Shown one piece after another: positions 5,199-9,577 of a stretch of 9,577 nucleotides of DNA. Each line of letters opens with the position of its first letter. The stretch's first letter is position 1. Position numbers and translations under genes: made by a program. The stretch is from Solobacterium sp. (lineage in GTDB: Bacteria > Bacillota_I > Bacilli_A > Erysipelotrichales > Erysipelotrichaceae). The stretch lies in contig JAEEPV010000155.1 of assembly GCA_016284975.1 (NCBI GenBank), forward strand, positions 1 through 9,577, given 5' to 3'. The notes under the pieces were generated by a model. The model saw only the letters and a program-made list of their open reading frames with translations, did no database searches and was not told the DNA's origin.

Positions 5199-6971
5199 TC
5201 AGTCGAGTGAACGATAGTATGCTTCAAGCTTTGGACGGGCACTGACATAATACTGTTTCAGAGCAGGATCAAAGTGCGGCCCCATTCCTTCCATCATGAT
5301 ATCATTCGCTTTTTCAAATGACATGGCTTCTTTGTACACGCGTTTGCTTACGAGTGCATCATAGACATCTGCGATTGCCATGATCCTTGCCTCAAGGGGA
5401 ATCGCGTCTCCTTTAAGGCCTTCCGGATAGCCGCTGCCATCCATGCGCTCATGGTGATAGTGTGCGACGTTTTCTGCCAGCCGGCGGAATTCATCATCAT
5501 CGGTATCCTTCAGAATCTCATGTACGATGCGGGCACCTTCTGCCGCATGTACTTTCATTTTCTCGAATTCTTCCGGTGTGAAGCGTCCGGGTTTTCTCAG
5601 GATCGCATCATCAACCGCAATCTTTCCGAGGTCATGCATCGGAGCGGCTTTGATCAGATCATTGCAGAATTTATCGGGCATCCGGAAGGAAGGATCTTTC
5701 CGCATCTCCTCGATCAGGATGCGTACACCTTCACTGGTACGCTTGATATGGCCGCCGGTGGAATTGTCACGGCTTTCAACCATGGTAGCCATGGATAGAA
5801 TCAGCCGGTTATGCATCGCAACCAGATTCGCAGTCTTTTTCGCAACTTCCGATTCAAGGTCTGCCTGATATTTCTGGTTCCGGGTATCATCCTGAATCAT
5901 GAACTGATATCCGGTATTGCTGTAACCGTCGTACAGATTCTGAATATTGATGGCGTAGATGGGAGACTCCTCATTCCGCTGGTAGTAGAACACATCATCG
6001 GCTTCCGGCTCGGTCTTTTTAACAGGTTCATCCGGGGCATCAATGATCTGTTCCAGATCTTTCTTCGGCTCAGATTTTTTCGGGAGTGCTTCCTGCTTTT
6101 TCCGGAATTCCTCCAGATGACTGAGAAACAGATCGGAGATCAGCCTGTTCCGGTTGACCGGCAGGTCTACCGTGAGTTCCAGCAGCTCCGGAAATGCCTT
6201 CTGGGCAGCAGTGTTACTGCCGATATAATTCCCTTTGCGATCAAAGGAGACAAAACCGGTGGATTCCGCCTGCAGCAGAGAGTCGGTTGCAGTATCGCTG
6301 ACATCGTACAGACTTATACGGCGGATGATCGCCAGATACATGATCTGGGCAAACACATAGCCCAATGGAACAAACTCAATGTCCGAGCGGATAAACTGTT
6401 TTCCAAAATAACAGATCACGGTAACCAGTTCCGGCAGGAACAGAAGCAGCAGGATCTTTCGGGATACCTGCTTCTTTCTGAAATAGGCATAAATGATCGT
6501 TCCGAGACCAAGCAGGAAACAGATCAGAACGGTAATGTAGAAGAAGGTATGGGCGGGGCCGTATTCCCGGTAGAGAACCCCATGGCCGTCAACGATCGAA
6601 AAGGAAAGATTCTTATAGAAATACGGCTTGTATCCGGCCGTGAGAACCATGGCATAACAGAACGCAAAAACGGTCAAACCGATGATGCGTCCGGTCCGTT
6701 TGACGGGAATATTACACAGACTGAAGATGCTCAGGGTGAGGAAATAAATCAGAAAACATCCGCCGAGAAAGATCTGTTTCATGGAGATGACGGCAGTCTG
6801 CAGGTTTTGGGAAAAGGATAGAAAGACATATCCGAGATTGACAATCGGAATCAGAAAAAAAACCAGTGTCAGGGATGTTTCAAAATGCTTATGCCAGTGG
6901 AATGCATAAATGATCGTCAGAATAAACGAGACCAGAAATGTTATAAGGTAAAACTTACTGACAAAATCCAT
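5199..6971 (-). CDS. Membrane-bound HD-GYP domain phosphodiesterase
   Basis: This 590-residue protein has about seven N-terminal membrane segments (near 7-25, 35-55, 63-85, 95-113, 140-164, 171-190, 198-218), like the 7TM sensor regions of some histidine kinases. A PAS-like region follows (about 228-362), interrupted by a Lys/Glu-rich stretch near 288-325, then a coiled coil near 365-390. The HD-GYP domain (about 390-590) has an intact site: His408, HD at 446-447, His475, and HHERMDGSGYP at 506-516. The family hydrolyses cyclic di-GMP (some members prefer other cyclic dinucleotides), so this is likely a sensor that lowers the messenger in response to a membrane or extracellular cue. AGAGG lies seven bases before the ATG, with a promoter upstream at 7001-7028. 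It heads a minus-strand series with the kinase-like and lipoprotein genes. No GGDEF or cyclic-di-GMP effector is in the window. Confidence 0.93.
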   Translation of the reverse strand: MDFVSKFYLITFLVSFILTIIYAFHWHKHFETSLTLVFFLIPIVNLGYVFLSFSQNLQTAVISMKQIFLGGCFLIYFLTLSIFSLCNIPVKRTGRIIGLTVFAFCYAMVLTAGYKPYFYKNLSFSIVDGHGVLYREYGPAHTFFYITVLICFLLGLGTIIYAYFRKKQVSRKILLLLFLPELVTVICYFGKQFIRSDIEFVPLGYVFAQIMYLAIIRRISLYDVSDTATDSLLQAESTGFVSFDRKGNYIGSNTAAQKAFPELLELTVDLPVNRNRLISDLFLSHLEEFRKKQEALPKKSEPKKDLEQIIDAPDEPVKKTEPEADDVFYYQRNEESPIYAINIQNLYDGYSNTGYQFMIQDDTRNQKYQADLESEVAKKTANLVAMHNRLILSMATMVESRDNSTGGHIKRTSEGVRILIEEMRKDPSFRMPDKFCNDLIKAAPMHDLGKIAVDDAILRKPGRFTPEEFEKMKVHAAEGARIVHEILKDTDDDEFRRLAENVAHYHHERMDGSGYPEGLKGDAIPLEARIMAIADVYDALVSKRVYKEAMSFEKANDIMMEGMGPHFDPALKQYYVSARPKLEAYYRSLD

Positions 6972-7000
6972 AGCGATTCCTCTTATTTAAGGTACAAATA

Positions 7001-7028
7001 ATTATAATTGGTATTAAATACTTCACAA
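7001..7028 (-). promoter_or_regulatory. Putative promoter of the HD-GYP gene
   Basis: On the minus strand TTGTGA (7028-7023, 4 of 6 to the -35 consensus) lies 16 bases upstream of a perfect TATAAT (7006-7001), about 30 bases before the start codon. Confidence 0.55.
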
Positions 7029-7197
7029 AGCAAAACCGGTCACAGTCAAAACAAAGATTCGTTTTCATTTCTGCCGGGTAACACATTATTCTGTATTTAA
7101 TATTGCAGGATAATAATCATTTGAAAAACTGTATGAATGTTATGTGTTTTCAGGGCTGCCGCTGCATCTGAAACGTCCTACAAATCAGGACTAAGTA

Positions 7198-7225
7198 CTG
7201 ACAAATACTGAAATACAGGTATAAT
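7198..7225 (+). promoter_or_regulatory. Promoter of the four-TM membrane protein gene
   Basis: CTGACA (7198-7203, 5 of 6 to the -35 consensus), a 16-base spacer and a perfect TATAAT (7220-7225) precede the gene by 52 bases. The rest of the 306-base divergent region 6972-7277 is AT-rich. Apart from the facing HD-GYP promoter and the hairpin at 7237-7253, no further gene, riboswitch or RNA was recognised in it. Confidence 0.7.
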
Positions 7226-7236
7226 ATCACCCATAG

Positions 7237-7253
7237 GCAGGAAGCATTCCTGC
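7237..7253 (+). promoter_or_regulatory. Stem-loop at the 5' end of the mRNA
   Basis: GCAGGAA and TTCCTGC form a perfect 7-bp stem around a GCA loop. It begins a few bases after the expected transcript start (about 7232) and ends shortly before the SD (AAAAGGGGG). No T-run follows, so it is not a terminator. It may protect the mRNA 5' end or modulate ribosome loading. Confidence 0.5.
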
Positions 7254-7277
7254 AGTAGCTGAAAAGGGGGTAAACTT

Positions 7278-7733
7278 ATGGAGTTATCAACAGCTAAGAA
7301 AATTTTAAAAGTAGCAGGTATCTTATCGATTATCGAAGGCATTTTCGTCCTGATTCTTGGACTTCTTGCAGTATTCGGTTCCGGATACGCAGCACAGAAC
7401 ATGCCTGAAATGCAGACCAATCCGGATTATCAGACTGCAGCCGGAGTATTGATCGTCGGCAGCATCGCTCTGATTATCGGCGGAATCTTCACAATCGTTC
7501 AGGGTGGCTTCTCCGTCGCTGCATCCAAGAATGGCAAGCATGCGATGACCGCACTTGTTCTTGCGATCATTACACTGGTTTCTTCTATTTACAGCAACGT
7601 CAGGAACTTCACTTCCTCAGGTGTCACTACTTCCAGCGTTATCTCACTGATTCTCTCGATCATCATTTCTCTGCTGATCTGCTTCGCGGCAAATACCGTA
7701 AGAGTTGCCTACAAGGAAGGCAGAGATCAGTAA
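7278..7733 (+). CDS. Small four-helix membrane protein, unknown function
   Basis: This 151-residue protein has four hydrophobic segments (about 11-35, 54-76, 88-106, 117-140), short loops and a polar C-terminal tail (VRVAYKEGRDQ). Positive charges near the N-terminus (AKKILK), in the second loop (SKNGKH) and at the C-terminus suggest both ends face the cytoplasm. The second helix is glycine-rich (GVLIVGSIALIIGGIF). No transporter or enzyme motif was recognised; it resembles uncharacterised small membrane proteins of Gram-positive bacteria. The start is supported by AGGGGG seven bases upstream. It is a single-gene unit with its own promoter (7198-7225), leader hairpin and strong terminator. 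Such a well-defined unit suggests substantial expression, which is inference. Confidence 0.82.
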   Translation: MELSTAKKILKVAGILSIIEGIFVLILGLLAVFGSGYAAQNMPEMQTNPDYQTAAGVLIVGSIALIIGGIFTIVQGGFSVAASKNGKHAMTALVLAIITLVSSIYSNVRNFTSSGVTTSSVISLILSIIISLLICFAANTVRVAYKEGRDQ

Positions 7734-7762
7734 TCGTTCTGATCGGTTAAGATTCAAAACAG

Positions 7763-7797
7763 AACCGCGGTTTTCAACAGAAGACGGCGGTTTTTTT
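7763..7797 (+). terminator. Intrinsic terminator after the four-TM protein gene
   Basis: AACCGC pairs with GCGGTT. After a single G/G mismatch the stem continues with GTTTTC opposite GAAGAC (one G-U pair) around the loop AACA. Seven T residues close the structure. It begins about 30 bases after the stop codon. Confidence 0.88.
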
Positions 7798-7822
7798 GTA
7801 TACCGAATAGAACAGGTATAAT
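7795..7822 (+). promoter_or_regulatory. Putative promoter of the YciI-like operon
   Basis: A perfect TATAAT lies at 7817-7822, 60 bases before the start codon at 7882. The -35 would be a weak match (TTTGTA, spacer 16) in the T-run of the preceding terminator. The 11-mer ACAGGTATAAT also forms the -10 region of the promoter at 7198-7225. Confidence 0.5.
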
Positions 7823-7881
7823 TACAGAAAGAAAGCATCGTATTAAAAGATAACGATAATGGAATCTTGGGAGGAACAGTG

Positions 7882-8178
7882 ATGCAGTATATGATTCGTG
7901 CTCTGGATGGCAGGAACATGCTGGAGAAACGGCTTGCGGTGCGCGCACAGCACCTGGAAAATCTTCAGAAGATCAAAGGAAAAATTCTCTGTGCCGGAGG
8001 ACTTCTGGATGAAGAAGGAAAAATGAAAGGCTCCGCGCTGGTGATCGACTTTGAATCGGAAGATGCGCTGAAGGAATATCTGAAGTCTGAGCCGTATATC
8101 ATCGAACAGGTCTGGGCGGATGTCGAAGTCTCCAGAATGAATGTAGTGCTTCTCAACGGAGAGAAAGTCGGTAAGTGA
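7882..8178 (+). CDS. YciI family protein
   Basis: This 98-residue protein shows the YciI pattern: an N-terminal strand (MQYMIRALDG), a helix with RLAVRAQHLENLQ containing His24 where the family usually has its conserved histidine, the central AGGLLDEEGKMKGSALVIDF (38-57), and a helix SEDALKEYLKSEPYIIEQVW. YciI proteins have a ferredoxin-like dimeric fold; some act as dehalogenase-like or degradative enzymes, but most have no known reaction, so none is assigned. The start at 7882 is chosen because GGGAGG lies seven bases upstream; an alternative TTG at 7867 would include that SD. The next gene begins 37 bases after the stop, with no terminator between, so the two are probably cotranscribed. 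Confidence 0.85.
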   Translation: MQYMIRALDGRNMLEKRLAVRAQHLENLQKIKGKILCAGGLLDEEGKMKGSALVIDFESEDALKEYLKSEPYIIEQVWADVEVSRMNVVLLNGEKVGK

Positions 8179-8215
8179 GAAACATTACACCCGGACAGTG
8201 AAAGGCGGGAAGCGT

Positions 8216-8620
8216 ATGTACGAAAAACTGGCTGCGTATCTGCCGGCTTTAAACGGAGAAAAACATGCTGAATGGGTAAGCGGGAAAACAAAGGATCCGT
8301 TCGTTTCCCCGTTTGGTTTTCTTGTGTATGACGAGACAGGAGAAGGCATCATGCGGGAAGTATACCGGATCGTTGACCGCTGCCCGCATCTGGAACTGAA
8401 CCGATATCAGGAGATTCTTGAGAAGAACGGTATCCACTGGAGTAAAAATGAAATGGAAGCGGCAGATGTCTCGGATTGGAACGAACAGGGTGTGATGGCT
8501 CTGCTGGTGGGAATTCTACGGGCGGACCGTTTCGTGGAAGGAGTGTATCAGGAGTTTCTGGAGAATGGCTGTATCCGAAAATGGATCGAACGGCTGAAAG
8601 AAATTGACGAGCAGATATAA
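8216..8620 (+). CDS. Hypothetical protein resembling DUF6508
   Basis: This 134-residue soluble protein is rich in helices. It opens with MYEKLAAYLPALNG, has SPFGFLVYDE near 31-40, and ends with the block GVMALLVGILRADRFVEGVYQEFLENG (92-118) followed by an Ile-Arg-Lys-Trp helix. The C-terminal pattern (a small residue, ALL, then RADRF/ERF and a terminal Trp helix) resembles the DUF6508 family, recalled from general features rather than aligned. The molecular function is unknown. ATG 8216 is preferred: the SD-like AAGGCGG sits seven bases upstream, whereas GTG 8198 would add six residues with no SD. It follows the YciI-like gene by 37 bases in the same direction and is closed by a strong terminator. 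Confidence 0.75.
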   Translation: MYEKLAAYLPALNGEKHAEWVSGKTKDPFVSPFGFLVYDETGEGIMREVYRIVDRCPHLELNRYQEILEKNGIHWSKNEMEAADVSDWNEQGVMALLVGILRADRFVEGVYQEFLENGCIRKWIERLKEIDEQI

Positions 8621-8624
8621 TCCG

Positions 8625-8646
8625 CATCCGGCTTATCGTCCGGATG
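8625..8646 (+). repeat. Stem-loop after the two-gene operon
   Basis: CATCCGG and CCGGATG form a perfect 7-bp stem around an eight-base loop just after the stop codon at 8620. No T-run follows. It may stabilise the 3' end of the mRNA ahead of the terminator at 8667-8695. Confidence 0.5.
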
Positions 8647-8666
8647 GCAGGTTGTCACAAAAAACG

Positions 8667-8695
8667 AAGAGACTGAGAATTCAGTTTCTTTTTTT
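8667..8695 (+). terminator. Intrinsic terminator of the YciI-like operon
   Basis: AAGAGACTGA pairs with TCAGTTTCTT over ten base pairs (one G-U) around the loop GAAT, followed by a run of seven T residues. This is a clear Rho-independent terminator on the plus strand. Confidence 0.88.
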
Positions 8696-8819
8696 AAGTT
8701 CCGCATGGTTTTAATACCGCAATGCCGCTCATAAGGGCAGACATATTTATGGGAAAGAGGTATTCTACCTGAAATAGAATTATCTCTAATTTCACGTTAT
8801 CTGCGAATCGTTTCTCCTG

Positions 8820-8852
8820 CATTATCATGTAATTGCAGACCAAAAGATAATG
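8820..8852. repeat. Inverted repeat upstream of the XRE regulator
   Basis: CATTATC (8820-8826) and GATAATG (8846-8852) are perfect inverted half-sites separated by 19 bases, ending about 20 bases before the regulator start and just ahead of its SD. GATAAT could also serve as a -10. It is a candidate autoregulatory operator; 7-mers of this kind also arise by chance in AT-rich DNA. Confidence 0.3.
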
Positions 8853-8871
8853 AATCATTAAGGAGCGAAAT

Positions 8872-9414
8872 ATGGACACATTGAAAATCGGACAGTATAT
8901 CCAGCATTTGCGGAAGGCAGCAGGCATGACACAGAAAGATCTTGCGCAGAAACTGAACATTTCTTTTCAGGCTGTTTCCAAATGGGAGAACGGCGACACA
9001 CTTCCCGACACCGGTATTCTTCTTGACCTTTGCGATATATTAAACACTACTGTGGACAAACTGCTCAACGGAGGAAGTCTTGCGGCACCGGAGCGCAGAC
9101 TTATGAGCGTTGAGGATGTTATTACCGGCTTTCAGTATATCGAAAGAATAGGAAAGCTTTTCGGCGAAGACTCTACTTTTTTTACGGGTATGATCGAAGG
9201 GATCAACGAAAAAATGAATATTGACCTTCTGACTTACCTGAAGGACCCTGTGACCCGGGAGGTAATGTACGCAGAGGTGCTGATTCAGGGGATCCTTTCC
9301 GGTCGAACCGTTGATATGGATGAGGTTGAGGCAAACTTCCAAAACAAAAAGATGATAAGTACAATCCGACGCTACCTCGCCAAAGTAAACGGAAATCCTC
9401 AAACGGCTGAATGA
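8872..9414 (+). CDS. XRE family (Cro/C1-type HTH) transcriptional regulator
   Basis: This 180-residue protein has an N-terminal HTH_3 domain (about 6-62): IGQYIQHLRKAAGMTQKDLA, then LNISFQAVSKWENGDTLPDT, whose recognition helix lies near 31-40. The same signature is common in Bacillota regulators and in phage and toxin-antitoxin repressors. The C-terminal region (about 75-175) is a helical domain of unknown ligand or partner, with RLMSVEDVITGFQYIERIG near 76-94; it is not a typical LexA-like or cupin sensor. The start is supported by AAGGAG six bases upstream. It stands alone: a terminator ends 176 bases upstream, and the convergent azlD-like gene ends 46 bases downstream. Its target genes cannot be told from context; an inverted repeat at 8820-8852 might be its own operator. 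Confidence 0.9.
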   Translation: MDTLKIGQYIQHLRKAAGMTQKDLAQKLNISFQAVSKWENGDTLPDTGILLDLCDILNTTVDKLLNGGSLAAPERRLMSVEDVITGFQYIERIGKLFGEDSTFFTGMIEGINEKMNIDLLTYLKDPVTREVMYAEVLIQGILSGRTVDMDEVEANFQNKKMISTIRRYLAKVNGNPQTAE

Positions 9415-9460
9415 ACTGTAGCACTTCTCATATAAATCTCAATTTCGCAGCCGGTACTTT

Positions 9461-9577
9461 TCAGAACACCCTCTGAACCAGAATCATGTAAGTGATGGTT
9501 CCGATCAGTACACTGAAGATCATATGTCGTTTCCACAGGTAGGTGCCTGTAACGATTGACAAAGCGATGAGCTCTGG
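9461..9577 (-). CDS. azlD: AzlD-type branched-chain amino acid transport protein, C-terminal part
   Basis: The last 38 codons of a minus-strand gene enter from the right edge and read PELIALSIVTGTYLWKR, then HMIFSVLIGTITYMILVQR, ending in VF. The hydrophobic helix beginning with PELIAL, a short basic turn (WKRH) and a final helix match the C-terminus of AzlD, the small membrane subunit that works with AzlC to export branched-chain amino acids. AzlD proteins are about 100-110 residues, so roughly one third is visible. The partner azlC would be expected just outside the window. Only the end is seen, so another small membrane protein cannot be fully excluded. No terminator was seen in the 46 bases between this gene and the convergent regulator gene. 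Confidence 0.72.
   Translation of the reverse strand, partial: PELIALSIVTGTYLWKRHMIFSVLIGTITYMILVQRVF

Noticed and set aside
7029..7197. Possible cyclic-di-GMP riboswitch near the HD-GYP gene
   Set aside because: No GGTCACGCACAGGG-like core or matching tetraloop receptor was seen; only AT-rich DNA with weak hairpins.
7867..7881. TTG start at 7867 for the YciI-like protein
   Set aside because: The extension would translate through the SD GGGAGG, which is correctly placed for the ATG at 7882.
8694..8960. Minus-strand open frame of 88 codons, whose C-terminal part looks somewhat protein-like
   Set aside because: Its N-terminal half is antisense to the XRE regulator, it has no SD, and no family was recognised. 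A decayed gene end in 8694-8790 is possible but unsupported.

Overview
The window looks like a chromosomal stretch from a low-to-moderate G+C Bacillota (Firmicutes), possibly of the Erysipelotrichaceae/clostridial type. This rests on strong AAGGAGG-type ribosome binding sites, intrinsic terminators with clean T-runs, a 443-residue type I-alpha glutamine synthetase, an ANTAR regulator beside it, and a lipoprotein with a Gram-positive-style signal. There are no rRNA or tRNA genes, insertion sequences or CRISPR arrays. The species cannot be fixed from this sequence.

Positions 1-2742 hold a nitrogen-assimilation unit on the minus strand: glnA (glutamine synthetase), a small ANTAR-domain regulator, and the start of gltB (glutamate synthase large chain), which runs off the left edge. 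GlnA and GltB form the GS/GOGAT cycle. Control appears layered. A perfect TGTNA-N7-TNACA (GlnR/TnrA-type) palindrome covers the glnA -35 hexamer. A strong terminator hairpin sits between the promoter and the glnA start. A second terminator-like hairpin lies before gltB. The ANTAR protein has lost the receiver phosphorylation site. ANTAR proteins elsewhere act as RNA-binding antiterminators, so these leader hairpins are natural candidate targets, although the classical ANTAR twin hairpins were not seen.

Divergent from glnA (2851-3036, plus) is a 61-residue peptide with a textbook double-glycine leader (LTDEELEQINGG) and a cysteine-free 42-residue core. It has no transporter or modifying enzyme nearby and is the most novel-looking gene here. 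Unusual inverted and direct repeats lie in the shared upstream region.

Positions 3227-6971 (minus) carry a membrane-anchored HD-GYP phosphodiesterase (7 TM segments, PAS-like region, intact HD-GYP site), a small P-loop kinase-like ATPase whose start looks displaced by a one-base frameshift, and a lipoprotein of unknown function that ends at a strong terminator.

A 306-base divergent promoter region (6972-7277) separates these from plus-strand genes: a four-TM membrane protein with its own promoter and terminator, then a two-gene unit (YciI-like protein and a 134-residue protein resembling DUF6508) ending in a strong terminator, then an XRE-family regulator. The right edge holds the minus-strand C-terminus of an AzlD-type branched-chain amino acid exporter subunit.
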